Source: Calliopsis andreniformis (Eukaryota; Arthropoda; Insecta; Hymenoptera; Andrenidae). Taken from it: a stretch of 64,000 bases of DNA. Of the stretch, positions 1 to 12,202 are shown one piece after another. The stretch spans positions 558,001 to 622,000 of the forward strand of contig NC_135073.1 of assembly GCF_051401765.1 (NCBI RefSeq). The letters run 5' to 3'. The notes under the pieces were generated by a model. The model did not search any database and was not told the origin of the DNA. It worked only from the letters and a program-made list of their open reading frames with translations. Each line of letters starts with the position of its first letter. Position 1 is the first letter of the stretch. Made by a program: the position numbers and the translations under genes.

Positions 1-2734
1 CCTCGCTTAACCAACATCGTGTCATTTGTGGGCCTGTGTCTGCTTCGCAGATTAGCAATTCCAAACAATCGACTTTCCGGGGTTTTAAATTTGTGATACA
101 GATTGTTGTACATATAAGTGGACTACCGGTCGATTTAGGACCTTGTAAGAAATCAAACAAATATCTTTGGTAAATGAAAGAGTATAGGATATGTATTTAT
201 ACTGTTCTCTTTGAGATGCGGATACAGACTGGCGAGGAGAGTTGCTATCCTTACGGCCCCTTCATCCGAGAAAACTCTGGAAAAAGGGAGAGGTGTGTTC
301 TCAAGTGTCGTACATTTAAGCAATTTGCTCGTCTCTAAAGGTACACAGTATTATCAAAAGACTGTGCGTAGCGTCTCAAAGACTTAACGCTAACATACAC
401 TTTGTATGTACTAGTCAGAGTTGACTGATCTATTAATTAAATCTATACTGATATAGATGGAGGTTTATATAATGCTAAACTTGAAGAAAATAGAATAAAA
501 CAACTTTTTCTTAGCAAAATTTCTTAAAACATAAATAAAAGCCAATTATAAGGATGTTATTTTTATTACGAATATCTAAAGCAAACGTTATATTTAAAAT
601 GATGATTAGTTCTTTTATAATCAAGTAATGTGAAATTCAACTTGTCACTACTAATTATTGAAAAGGTAGAAACGCAGAAATAACTGACAATGAGTAGTTG
701 AGTACCAAATGATCTAAAAGAAATTTTTTTATTTCCCTTGAAATGACACTTTAATTTAATCTTGTGCTATCAAATATCGTTGGAAAAGAAATCAGGCAAC
801 AACGCTCATTTCATTTTCACATAGTCGTAAATCAAACTCGTGCGATGCATCTCTCAATTGTTCACGGATTACACGACACTACACGACGCCGATGCGTGAG
901 TCGGAATACGTATATGTGAATGAAGCTTAAATACCGATATCCAACTCGACGCGTGGGAAGCCGTATTCGCGATCGTAAGTCAGGCACCAGTTGGAACGTT
1001 TTAATCTATTTCAATTGGTAAATACGTATGAGCCTCGGCTATATACGTAATCTAGGAACCTAGTGTTCGACGTTTTGCTATTTATAGGGATGAGAAAAAC
1101 GTCCCGTGTCGATATATCGATTCACCTCGGCCGCCGTCTTCGGCTGATACCTATACCTGTGTCTATCAACACTTTCAAACTATATCGTCACTCGTCGCCA
1201 AAAGCCTTTTTTGTTTGTGAATTTATCTTTTGCTTACACTAATGTCGTTATTCACATTGATATATAGCTCAGTATAGTGAATTTTTATTAGTATTATTCA
1301 TATCATATAATAACGACATAAAAAATTATATAAAAAAGAAAGTTTAAGTAGTCTTGTTAAATGTATATTCTGTAGATAATAAAAAGTATTAGCACACGAT
1401 AGAAAATAAGTATTACGTTATATTGTTGCTCTTTCGAAGAATGTTCAGTTGTCAGTTTAGAGTAAGTATAAGAAAATTCCGGAAAGCATTTCCTATATTA
1501 TTCGGTTAGGCAAATGAAATAGTCAAAATAAAGATTAACGATCACTTCAACGTTAATCACGTTGATTATCAGTCAAGAAATACAATCCTTACCTAACTAT
1601 CATGATGTGCTTCATAAAGTATACGGTAGTGTCTGCTTTGTTTAAGTTTAGCTGCTCACGATTAGCGTTATGTATATCTAGCAATTTCATTGAACAGATC
1701 TTCCACGAATCGAAAGTGAGCAAGTAGTAAACTTCGAGTATGAATGAGATACCAATATCCAGGTCAAGATAGTGAAATCTTGCCTAGGTATTATTCTGTG
1801 AAGCCAGTTCTAGGAACAGATAGGAATAACGATGGTCATGTCTACCGATCAATATACATTCTTACGTTGATTACAATTAGGGTGTTGTATACGTTAATCT
1901 CGATATTAATAACCAAAATGTCTACCTATGCATCTAGCCTACACCGAAATAAATTTGATAGTGCAAAGTCCATTATCGGTCAAATCGAAAAAATTATCAT
2001 CTGAAGATGACTCTTCCATAGTCTTACGTTCGGAAGAACGTATAACGTATTTTAATGCTTTTGCCGCTTTATATGTTTTGTGCATTTTTTTCTCCATCGC
2101 TTCTTCTATTTTTCATATTATCAGAAGATGTCAAAACTAGAGCACTTTGCTTTTTGGATTTTCTGCTTTACTGAGGATCCAATGCACTGGGGATTGGATT
2201 AGCTCTATCGAGTAGCACATCTGGCGTGTCTGTCATTGGAATCGTTTCATTAATTATATCAATTCTGAGAGAGTAAATATTGATTATTTTAAGTGTTATT
2301 CAATAAAAACATTTATTAGTCATTATGTACAGCTTTATGGTAGACCAACTATCTTCTGGAAAAGCGAGTCCTCTATCCCATTTGTACGGGATATATGACT
2401 TATTTGTTTATTGTATAATGATATCAACAATATTTCATCGTAAAAACTGAAACATAAAAAGATACTATTGTTTTTCAGTAAAATGTCAGTAAATTAAAAT
2501 TTACAGAATATGGAGAAAATTATCGAGAGTAACGAATTATTTGTATTAGAAACAACTCATCTAATTTCTCAATTTTAAACAAACGCTTTTGTTTGTTTCC
2601 TTTAAGCGATTGTTATACTTATTATATTGCATTTGTAAGTATTTAGCAATATTTATGAATTGTCTTAGCATATGTCGACTATCCAAGAAAAGGAATATAT
2701 TACATCACTTCCTACGAATCTGTAATAACATGTT
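1..2734. other. AT-rich intergenic stretch, no gene recognised
   Basis: No frame with recognisable protein similarity was seen. Two overlapping short plus-strand frames near 1744-2140 contain hydrophobic runs, but stops and frame changes follow and I recognise no family. A small dyad (an ATGTCGTTATT-like half near 1241 and its complement near 1308) is the only local structure noted. It could hold regulatory or intronic DNA, which cannot be told from the sequence. Confidence 0.5.
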
Positions 2735-4125
2735 TTGGCTGCACCACGAAAAGTAATCTATTGTGCTTCGCTCAAGAGATGATTCCCGAAACGTATGTAG
2801 GTCTAATTGGTCAAAGTTGAAAAAAACACGCCTATTCTTCCGTATACTTTCGACTCTTGCATACGATTCGCCACGGCAGCCACACAGACAATGTACAGTA
2901 ATGTTGCGGACGAGAGCCGCTCTCGGGTCTGGTCGCGGCTCTCGTCCGCGACTGGTAGTCGATTCGGCTTCCTTTGCTCTCGGTCGCCGAGATAATTGGT
3001 ACACGACCGGGGAAGCAAAAAAAAGGGTCTCGCTCGAGCTCGATGCCCGAAATCAATGACGTCAGAAAAGACAAGGATAGCATTAGGGATTTAATAGGAA
3101 AAATTGAAGTTCCTTATTTGCAAAGAGATTTTCACGTAAGTAACACCAATCGATTCCTTGTGCTCTCCCGATAAAAATGATATCAAATACGATATGATTC
3201 CTATTATTTATAATAAAGATATTTAAATAATAAACGTTGGAACCCTGCGACGGTTACGGAGAATCGTCAAAGTTACTTTTCTATCAGTTCTTTACGAGCT
3301 AAAAATGACATAAACAGAATTTATGTATATTATATTTAATCGATGTCGGAAAGAAGATATTAAAAATAAAAAAATAAAAATTTCTAAACATTTAAAACGG
3401 AACTTATATACATACTTTTTGTATTACGCTTTCATTTTCTTAATAATTTCAGTCATTAAATAATTAAACACAAAAATATGAGGGAATACATAATAGGGAG
3501 TTAGCCCTACGACGAGAGCCGCGTTCGTCGAATCGACTACCACTCGCGAGCGAGAGTCGCGCTCGGGTCTAGTCGTGCCTTAGAATCGACTACCATTCAC
3601 GGACGAGAGCAGCGCTCGGGACTGGTCGTGCTTAAAATCGACTACCACTCGCGGACGAGAGTCGCGTCCGGGTCTGTTTACGAGCATGACCTTTCGTTCT
3701 ACAAACCAAGTTTTATGTATCTTTGTTAAAAATAATCGGAATCATGTCGTGTTTGACATCATTTTAATCGGGAGAGCACAAGGAATCGATTGGTGTTACT
3801 TGCGTGAAAATCCGTTTGCGAATAAGAAACTTCAATTTTTCCTATTTAAATCCCTAATGCTATCGTTGTTTTTTATGACGTCCTTGTTCTCGGGCGTCGA
3901 GCTCGAACGCGATGGTTCCAAGAATTGGTTTCTCGGCGGCACGTATCAAACGAGGTAGTGGGGATAAACCACGGCTCTCGTCCGTGTAGACGAAACGGCT
4001 CTCGTCCGCAACATTACTGTAGATCGAGAAACCCCTCTTGCCTCTGTGCCGTTCAGGGGATCATCTCTTGAGCGGAAAGCGGAACACAGTACATATTTCA
4101 CCGTTTCGCCACGAAGATCATGTTT
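2735..4125. mobile_element. Fold-back (long inverted repeat) element
   Basis: A left arm (about 2735-3225) and a right arm (about 3715-4120) are inverted copies of one another. The block CGCTCAAGAGATGAT (2769 on) pairs with its complement at 4060-4075, and the block around 3085-3199 pairs with 3740-3860, including the TAACACCAATCGATTCCTTG segment. Identity is high near the loop and falls towards the outside. The loop (3226-3714) carries a GC-rich minisatellite whose core also occurs inside both arms. No transposase is visible, so this is a non-autonomous fold-back or long-armed MITE. Ends and target duplication could not be fixed by eye. Confidence 0.75.
3505..3682 (+). repeat. GC-rich minisatellite, about 52-bp unit, three copies
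   Basis: Units begin AATCGACTACCA and contain a GGACGAGAG core followed by GCGCTCGGG. Successive starts lie about 52-53 bp apart, and the last unit is truncated. The same core recurs, once direct and once inverted, at 2905-2955, and inverted at 3970-4010 within the arms. The block is strikingly GC-rich against AT-rich surroundings. Confidence 0.75.
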
Positions 4126-5115
4126 AAACATTTCCGGCGAAAATTAACATGTTGTATCGTTGTGCCAAGAGAAAGAGAATATATTTTGGACCTTGGGGTA
4201 AAACGCAGAACATTTAGAAACTTCACATCTGAATACTTCGGAAACAACGCATTTTGAGGGCCAATGTTACATACATATGTAAGTTTCACAATTTCAAGGG
4301 AGAATTGGGTACAGCTACTCTACTTATTTTTTATGTGTTAAACGTTTTTAAGATTGTTTCACGTTCGATTTTCTTTTTTCAAATAGAAACCTATATTTTT
4401 ATTTGCAGATTATTATTCTAGGGAAAAACGGAAAAATCTTTTGTATAGAACATTTTTTTATTAAAAAACATTTAATGAAATAGAATTACTTTAGTTTTGT
4501 TATTTCCAAAGTAGAGGATGGAAAATTAAGCGATACACATGAAACTTCTTCAATCTTTTTATGGTTATTTGATGATAAGGTAAAATTAATAACAATTCTA
4601 TTTCTTTACGCAACTTTTTTACTAAATAAAGAATCTCACTGCCAATAGTTTTGCACAGTCTCCAAAGAATGTTTTTAAAACGCTCTCCAATGTGCCAAGG
4701 TATAGTACAATCTGTTTTCAAATTCACTTCTCATCTTCCTAAACATTTCTTTTTTAATATTCCTACTAGTATGAAAATTGTGCAAAACTATTATAAGTGT
4801 CATTCTTTGTATTTATCATCTGATGGATGTCGGGCTGTGTTTAATTCATTGTGCCGACGGGACGCAACGACCGCACAATTTGCCTGCCACGTTCTTAAGT
4901 TCATGTAATGTAACATGTGGGCGCTAGGTATCGAAGATACCAGAGTAGACAGCGTGACCCCTGTTTGTTTTCGCTGCTTGAGTTTTTCAGGAATATTAGC
5001 AGAGAGGGACTACGTGTAGCTGGACGGAAACAAAGAAAACCGGAAAAAATGTTCGTTCTTCACGGCGAGAATGCCAGATAATGCTCAGTCTTGGCACGAT
5101 AAAAGAAATATCGTA
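4126..5115. other. Intergenic stretch, no gene recognised
   Basis: Short open frames on both strands around 4500-4908 overlap each other, have no recognisable motifs and look like chance. Nothing else was seen. Confidence 0.4.
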
Positions 5116-5823
5116 TAGTGGGGTGTCGTGTAACTGGTGGTAGAAGTAGAAAGGTGGTGATTCTACATGAAAAACTAAATCAAAAATATAAAATGAAATC
5201 TTTTTATACCGACGCTTTGTTTCTGAAAAAAATGTCTTTAAAAGTTTATCGACTACACATGAACTTGATCAAGATTTAATTTAACGGATTTACAAACTAA
5301 CGTTTGTTAGTTCTTAACGTTTGTTGTTCTTAATGTGCGTATGTAAGAGCACAGAATAAGAAAAAATATTTACCTCTTAGAAATTTTTTTTATTTGAAAA
5401 TTGTTGTAAGTAATGTCCATGTTGTTGCACCTAATGCAAGAATCATGTTCGTATCCTTCTGATAGCTGTATGTAGTCATATCGACACCGTGATAGAAACT
5501 AAGAATTCAATTCGATAAACGTAAAAGAAGAGTAAAAATGATACAAAAAAACAACATCGACACTGTTTACTTACACATCAAGTAATACAGCAATATTTTC
5601 AAAATACGCGATAGTAGAAATAGCATACAGCGAAATCCGTTGAGTTGATCTTGAATTGATCTTATTCAAGTGTACACGTATGTACTCGATAAATTTTCAA
5701 AGCCATTTCTTCAGAAACAAAGCTTCGTATAAAAAAATTTCATTTTATATCTTTCATTCAGTTTTTCATGTGGAACCACTACCTTATCGCTTATACCACC
5801 AGTTATACATATGACATCCTGTA
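5116..5823. mobile_element. MITE-like element with about 140-bp terminal inverted repeats
   Basis: The sequence from about 5118 to 5262 is the inverted complement of 5690-5821. Both arms share TAACTGGTGGTA near the tip and a matching CACATGAAAAACT / ATAAAATGAAAT block further in. The right tip reads CAGGATGTCAT on the inward strand and abuts TA. The left tip is less well kept (GTGGGGTGTCG) and also abuts TA. The roughly 430-bp interior has no open frame. TA flanks and the tip suggest the Tc1/mariner superfamily, which is inference. Confidence 0.7.
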
Positions 5824-6044
5824 TTACGAGAAATGGTGTATATAATTATAGTGTCGCTATTATTGCATGTGTTGGTTCAACAGTCACATAGTCGAAACCG
5901 ATTTCTCGCTGTTTTATTCGTAGTTTACGGTACAAGCTAGTTAGTCTCCAGTTTAACTAACCACTCTTGATATGGGAGATACCTGCTACGCAGTGCGATT
6001 TACTTACCGTGTATTCTATTACCGGCTGCTTTGTCAGTGCTAGT

Positions 6045-6392
6045 TGTTTTCCCGAGACGAACTTCTCGTTTCCCGGGAGTGTTGTTTTTGCGCGTGGTGT
6101 GCCGACTAGGATTGATATGCATGTTCATTAAGTAGGCAATGATCTCGTGACAAACTCTACTTTATTAAACACCACACGTCATCGACCATAATGATCGATC
6201 TCGCTCAATGCTCTTCGACTGTGTCGCACTTCCGGTCCGCAATCGCCGAAAATCGCCGAAGCGCCCCGAAACCGACCGATGAGACCGAACGACGCAGGCC
6301 GGTAACGGCTGCGTCTCGGTCGCGCAACGCGATACAAACGACTAAGAGAAAAAAAAGGTGAACAAATTAAATAAGCTCGCAAATTCCGAACA
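6045..6392 (-). repeat. 3' LTR of the BEL/Pao element
   Basis: This 348-bp copy carries 41 bp (about 6229-6269) absent from the 5' LTR. The segment lies next to short GCCGAA-type repeats, so slippage deletion in the other LTR is a likely cause. The inner edge on the element strand is preceded by a purine-rich run, AAGGCGGGCGGAA, which could be the polypurine tract. Confidence 0.95.
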
Positions 6393-6646
6393 TTCCGCCC
6401 GCCTTGAACGCATCTTGTGTTCAATAAAACTAGAACAATTGATGTAATAACAAATGGATTCACTCAGATTAGGAAGCTGTGGAAACGCATGTAAGATTAT
6501 TGAGTAAACTTACTTAGAATAACGATACAAGTACTAGTGTTTGATAGAAGCTAATATTAGTGTTTGTAAGCACGCCTTTGCAAAATGATAAAATAATTAA
6601 TAGATGAAGTTAGAACACAAATACAATGTATAAGACTAAGTTTAAA

Positions 6647-7879
6647 CTAATTTCTTGGTATTGGCAGTACGCATATTTTTGCCACCAGTCTCTTTATCAC
6701 GCCACCCGCAACCTTTACGGGCACCACTCGTACGACGTTGTCAGATCCAGGGTGTAGTGCTATAATTCTGCCCAAGTGCCATTTCAAAAGGGGTAGATCA
6801 TCCTCGCGAATAACAACCAAAGTGTCAAGCTTAAGAGTATGTGGGATTGAGGATTTCCACTTTGAGCGTTGCTGCAATTCGTGCAAATACTCGTGTTGTC
6901 AACGCTTCCAGAAATACTGAATAGTTTTATGGATTAGCTGGTATCGATTAAGTCGATTTTGTTGGACGTCGAGTAGATCTTGTTGAGGTGGTGCAGTCAA
7001 CACATCGTCTATCAAAAAATGACCAGGCGTTAATGGATTGAGGTCGTTAGAATTGTTTGAAAGAGGATGCAGAGGACGAGAATTTAAACATGCTTCAATC
7101 TGCGTTAAGACAGTGTACAATTCTTCGAATGTCATACGCTGCTCGCCGAAGACTCGCCTCAAATGATATTTGATTGACCTTACAGCGCTTTCCCAGAGAC
7201 CTCCGAAATGAGGCGAATGTGGTGGGATAAGATGCCATTGTATTTGTTCATTTGCTAGTTGACCCTCTACATGTTCATTGTGAGTTTTGCTCGTTAACAA
7301 ATTTCTTAAATCATTGAGTTGGTTTTATGCTCCTATAAAGTTCCTGCCGTTATCCGAATAAATGGAATGGATCTGCCCTCAACGCGCTATGAATCTATGG
7401 AGATAGTTGAGAAACGCATCCGTACTAAGATCGGTAGCAAGTTCTATATGAACTGCCTTTGTCGCAAAACACACGAAGATACAGATGTATGATTTGTATG
7501 TCGCACGGCTACATCCTCTCTCTTTTAGCGATAGTGGACCTGCGTGGTCCACTCCGCATGTGCTAAACGGTCGAGCTGGGTTTACACGCGGAAAGGGTAA
7601 GTCACCCATAATAGGATTAAAGCCAGCTGGCTTTGCTCGAAAACATCTTACGTATTGATGTAAAACCCTTTTTACCACGTTTTTCGCGGACAAAATCCAG
7701 TATCGAGTACGCAACGAGGAGACAGTATGCTGCGGACCAGCGTGCAGTAGCCAACTGTGCTCATAATTTATTAGTAATATTGTTATTGGGTGTTTTGAGG
7801 GTACAATGGCTGGGTGCCTTTGATGATAATCTATTTGGGCGTGCACGAGTCTTCCGCCCACCCTGAGTATTTTCATCAA
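6647..7879 (-). pseudogene. BEL/Pao integrase plus C-terminal domain, with three stops
   Basis: This part would insert the cDNA into the genome. The N-terminal zinc-binding stretch (GGRLVHA, then a HAGPQHT...CxxC-like region) is followed by the catalytic core: first Asp in GVDHAGP, second Asp in YSDNGRNF at about 7335-7360, and Glu in GLWESAV. The DDE triad is thus complete. Three in-frame stops interrupt one continuous frame: TGA 7379-7381, TAA 7325-7327 and TGA 6899-6901, the last replacing a Trp of the WKRW motif. The C-terminal domain (DUF5641 type) reads LPLLKWHLGRIIALHPG and ends at 6647. Confidence 0.88.
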
Positions 7880-9793
7880 GAAAGGGATTGAGTGATAGCA
7901 GTTTATTTCTCTTCGATATAGATTTATTCTTTTTCAAATCATTAATTTCGATAGCGAATTGCTCCTCTTGAGCGAGCTTGAGTAGCGCGTTTTCAGCATT
8001 CGCTAGCTCGCGTGTTGTTAAGTTACCAAATTTAGCGTTACACGGTTCATTTACGTTTGTGTTATGAGCCTCCTGATTACGAATCCTACCTCGGATTTTG
8101 TGTATGAATTTGAGATAGTATGCCGTTATCCGCTTTAATTTAATGTATGAAGAGAAGCGATTGAATAAATCCCATCGTAGTCTTGGTGTTAGAACGCAAG
8201 CCACTTGAGGTTTTCGTTGTTCAGGCAAGATCTCTGGAAGTTCATCCTCTGAAGATGGCCACTGACCAGAGTCGAACGATAGCCAATGAGGCCCAGACCA
8301 CCACAACGCACTATTCTTTAGTGCTTGGGGACTACTGCCTCGCGAAATAATATCAAGAGGATTGTCGGACGACGATACGTGTCTCCAATCATCAGCAAGA
8401 GTTGACTCCCGAATCTCAGTGACGCGATTCGCAACGGAAGTTTTCCATCTGTTCGACTCTCCCTGAATCCAAGCTAAAACGATTGTGGAATCGGACCAAT
8501 AGTATTCACGATTAAACTTGAGCTGCAACGAGTCCCTTACCTTAGTGGCTAATTGAGCTAGAAGTTGGGTACCACACATTCCAAGTTGCGGCAATGAAAT
8601 AGACCTAAGAGGGGCGATACGTGCCTTGGAGCACAACAATCATGCTGTCCAGTCACCACGCAGGCTCAACGTTCGCACGTAAAGGCATGCCCCGTAAGCA
8701 CTCTGCGAAGCGTTCGAAAAGCCATGCAATTCCATTTGCAACGGGTTATCGCATAAGACGCATCTGGGGATGGCTATTGCTGTAAGAGAGCCTAAATCCC
8801 TTCGAAATGTCAACCAATGCGTATGCAAGTCCTGTGGCAAGCTTTCGTCCCACGCGACCCGCAATTGCCAAAGCCGTTGCATAGTCAACTTGGCTGTTGT
8901 CACTACGGGACCTATCAAACCAAGCGGATCAAAGATCCGCGAAATTTCCGACAATATTGTGCGTTTGCTGATCCTATCCAATGATCCCTTATGGAATACC
9001 GAAGCTGGTCAATGCTCGTCAGCCATAACAATCCCAAAATTCTACACTTCTCGTCTACTGCTTTAAATTCCAACTTTGTGCCTGGATTCACAGTTTCTGC
9101 TAAATTATCATCGTTACTAGCCCATTTTAACAGTGGAAATCGTGCTTGTGCTAATATTTGTATAAGTTCCCTCTTAAGAGTGTGAGCTTCCTCAAGAGTT
9201 TCACAATCCATCAGAAGGTCGTCAACATAGAAATCCTCGACGATTACACGACTTGCAATCGGAAATGAAGCGATTTGACTTTGGCCTATTACGAGTAAGA
9301 CGCGAGTTGCCAGGAAAGGCGCTGACGCGGTACCATAGATTACTGGGTTAAGCTCGTATATTTTTATTTCAGATTCCACCTCCGAGCGCCAAAGAATGAG
9401 TTGAAATTTTCGATCCTCTGATCGCACCCATACCTGCTTGTACATTTTCTCTACATCAGCTGAGATAACGAATTGGTGTTTTTTAAAACGCAAGAGAATA
9501 GAAAAAAGATCACTCTGCACGGTTGGACCGACTAACTGCGCGTCATTCAAGGAAAGATTTGTCGTCGTCTTGGCTGAACCATCGAAAACGACGCGAATTC
9601 TTGTTTTCGTGCTAGCCTCTCGACAAACCGCATGATGCGGTAGGTAATAACCACGATCTATCTCACTAGGATGCGCGTTGAGTCGAGTCATGTGTCCTAG
9701 GTGTTCATATTCTGTCATAAAGTCCACATATTTTGCACGCAGCTCTGGTTGTCTAGACAATTTTCGTTCCATACTAAACAATCGTCTCTCGGC
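7870..9793 (-). pseudogene. pol: BEL/Pao reverse transcriptase and RNase H, frameshifted
   Basis: The reverse transcriptase starts in the protease frame. Visible parts are VVFDGSA, the motif A region SADVEKMYKQV with its catalytic Asp, and the YVDD box at 9218-9229. The catalytic residues are therefore intact. Near 8985 the frame shifts by one; coding resumes in the new frame as RISKRTILSEISRIFDPLGL. The RNase H part follows: the first catalytic position reads FSNAS where the family has FSDAS, an Asp-to-Asn change. A TGA at 8640-8642 breaks the frame, then WSDSTIVLAWIQ carries the next acidic residue. A second frameshift near 7870-7900 leads into integrase. Conserved active sites with few breaks point to moderately recent loss. 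Confidence 0.88.
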
Positions 9794-10648
9794 TTAACTG
9801 AATGATTCTCTGAGATCGTTAATTTTGCTATTAAAAGGTATGCTAACAATGTATCGACCCCCCGCGTCACGCGTCGTCGTATTTACAAAATGTGTTTCAC
9901 ATTCCCCTCCACGACCGTCGTGTTCCGTCGGGCCCTTATCTACTTGTTCCATTTCCCAAAATTTGAAAATATCATTGTGTAATTCGTCATTTGTAACCAG
10001 ATGGCTAAGGTTCGTAGTGGATTCCACAGGTCTATGTTCGGGTCGGCACAATTGACCTCCCAACACCCATCCGAGTCGAGTTTTTTGCCATACTAAGTTC
10101 TCAGCGCCTATCCTATACTGGCTAATGCAAACAAGCTGCCAGAAAAGCGCAGCGTCTATAAGTAAATCTATTTTGCCTGAACTAGCGAAGTCAGGATCCG
10201 CAAGCGCAATATTAGGGGGAACTGGAATGCTTACTCGATTAAGATTTATGTTTGGCATATCTTCAGTAACGTGTTTTATAACAAAGCAATTTAAATTTGT
10301 ACGGAAGCCACCACATCTAGATTTCATTACAACTCGTGCACTTGAGCTAATAAGATTGCCTGATCTACCTATACCGGTAACATTTGCGCTTATGGATGTG
10401 TGTTTTATGCCCAGCTTTTGACAGAAAAACTCGGTTATGAAGTGTGCTTGAGAACCCACATCCAACAATGCCCGGCACTGCTGGAACTTACCTACTCCGT
10501 CTTCCAGAAGTACGACGGCCGTAGACAAGATAGTGTAATTGGATTCAATACTAACTGAACTAGCTACACACGGCTGTGCCGACGAATCGGCGGACATCGT
10601 CTTCGACACCAGTTCCCAAACCTCGCCGCTGTTCGCGGGAGTGGAATC
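9794..10648 (-). pseudogene. BEL/Pao aspartic protease region
   Basis: The frame, in phase with the zinc knuckles, encodes the retropepsin-like domain (DUF1758 type) that would cut the polyprotein. The active-site loop is visible as ALLDVGSQAHFI, where the family normally has D-S-G or D-T-G, so the middle residue is changed to Val. Downstream the conserved GKIDLLIDA-like and WQKTRLGWVLGG stretches of Pao proteases are present. The frame stops at a TAA (9794-9796) exactly where the family has a Gln-containing LRESFSQ-type motif, and continues in the same phase after it. This is a simple nonsense change in an otherwise well kept domain. Confidence 0.85.
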
Positions 10649-11835
10649 TCAGTGCAATAATCTGTGGTGCTTCTTGCCACATTTTTTACAATTTCCACGC
10701 GTGCAAGTCTTGAGACCGTGCCTTAGTGAGAGACAGTTGAAGCAACAATTCAATTTCTTTACGGTTTCATGTCTTTCCGCGTGGGGCATTGCCCTTAATT
10801 TCGAACAATGCTGAAGGGCGTGATCCCCTTTGCAAATAAAACAATTGTGTTGTGTGCTGGATACATGTGTGACTAAATTTTTAGACTTATGTGTCTTATG
10901 AAGGTCACTTTATCTAGTTACTGGCTTCGAGGTACCACTCGATAACTTAGGAGCGGTACGTTCCAGAAGCCTTGCCTGCTATTCAATAAAATCCATAAAA
11001 TCGCTAAATTTGGGAACGTTGCGAGAAGTAATGTAGTGTTTTTCCCATTCCTTAGAAGTAACCGAGTCTAACTTCTCAGCCAGCATCACTACGATTAGAG
11101 TATTCCAATGATCGACCGGCTCCCCCAATGCACCCAAAGCTAAAATGTTGTTATTTGCTAGATCTGTGAATTCACGAAGAGCGATGCTAGATTGCCTTTG
11201 AATTGGCGGGATGCGTAAAAAATTAGTGGCATGATGGTGGAGCAATGCCTTTGGATCCTCAAATCTTTTTTTTTAAGTATTCCACATAAGTCTATAATTT
11301 GTGTTGGAAACACTCAGCGACTGCATCACGCGAGCAGCAGGACCCTTTAGCGCGGAATGCAGATAATGAAAACGCTGAATATCTGTTAATTTATCATTTG
11401 TATGAATTAGTGATTCAAACGTGTCTCGGAATCTTAACCATTGACTATAATTTCCGTCAAACTGTGGTAGCACAATTGTCGGCAACTACGGCTCTGTTCG
11501 CATGTCCGCGATTGAATAGCCTGATTGACAATGAGTAGATTGTATCGCCGGGGTTGCGTTATGCGAACGGTTGCTTACAATGTATTTTTCGATGCGTGTT
11601 ATTATATCAAAGTATGCGTCCTCGAATGTTTCGCGTTCGTTTCGGCAACTATCGACTCGATTTGTCGCTGTATACTATCAAACCTATCGTACAACTTTTC
11701 ACTCTTTTTTAGACGCTTCTCGAGAATATCAACATTTGAATTGCCATCGGTATTGTCGGAATAGGTTTTGAAACGCGTCAAGGCCGATTTAACGTGACCG
11801 CGCTCGGTAATGAGTGCCTTCAAATTGGCATCCAT
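10649..11835 (-). pseudogene. gag: BEL/Pao Gag, decayed
   Basis: This is the N-terminal part of the retrotransposon polyprotein, which would assemble the particle and bind RNA. The likely start is the ATG at 11835 (MDANLKALI). A coiled-coil-like stretch follows, then after a frame change the segment LPQFDGNYSQWLRFRDTFES near 11470, typical of the DUF1759 Gag domain of Pao elements, and after another break the continuation at 11245-10979. Near 10843-10660 there are two zinc knuckles, one CX2CX3HX4C and one CX2CX4HX4C, followed by a further CX2C-rich stretch ending KKHHRLLH. A TGA at 10649-10651 interrupts the frame before the protease. Stops lie at the ends of each fragment, so the gene is dead. 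Confidence 0.85.
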
Positions 11836-12183
11836 GATATTGTCTACTACGCAAATAAAACTAAGAAAGGAACGAACTCACAGAGATTTAACGAATGAAC
11901 TGATGTGCTGACTCGTTTCGCCGTTGACTGGATGTACTGTGTTGAACGATGATTTCCCCGACAGCACCGACTAGTCCTGTCCAGGGGTGGTGACGTCCGA
12001 AGTGACGTCGCTTGCTAACCTCCTGGATGCAGCTGTGATGAGATCCCGCTCAATCGAGATATGACGCAATCATTCCTTGCTTCAGTGCCACGGCTCGAGT
12101 CCATGAATTCGATGGTGTAATTCGTTTCACCTCGTACAATGGGTTCACTATACAATTTCACTTGCACTGTCTTTGATTTCACA

Positions 12184-12201
12184 ATCCAGCTCGAAGGACC
12201 A
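12184..12201 (-). other. tRNA primer-binding site, tRNA-Tyr type
   Basis: One base from the 5' LTR lies an 18-base sequence whose plus-strand reading, ATCCAGCTCGAAGGACCA, ends like a mature tRNA 3' end with CCA. From memory it matches the 3' end of insect tRNA-Tyr at 17 of 18 positions. On the element strand it starts TGG, as a minus-strand primer site must. Confidence 0.8.
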
Positions 12202-12202
12202 A

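Noticed and set aside
1744..2140. Possible membrane-protein gene from two overlapping frames
   Set aside because: Hydrophobic runs are expected from AT-rich sequence, frames are interrupted, and no family motif appears.
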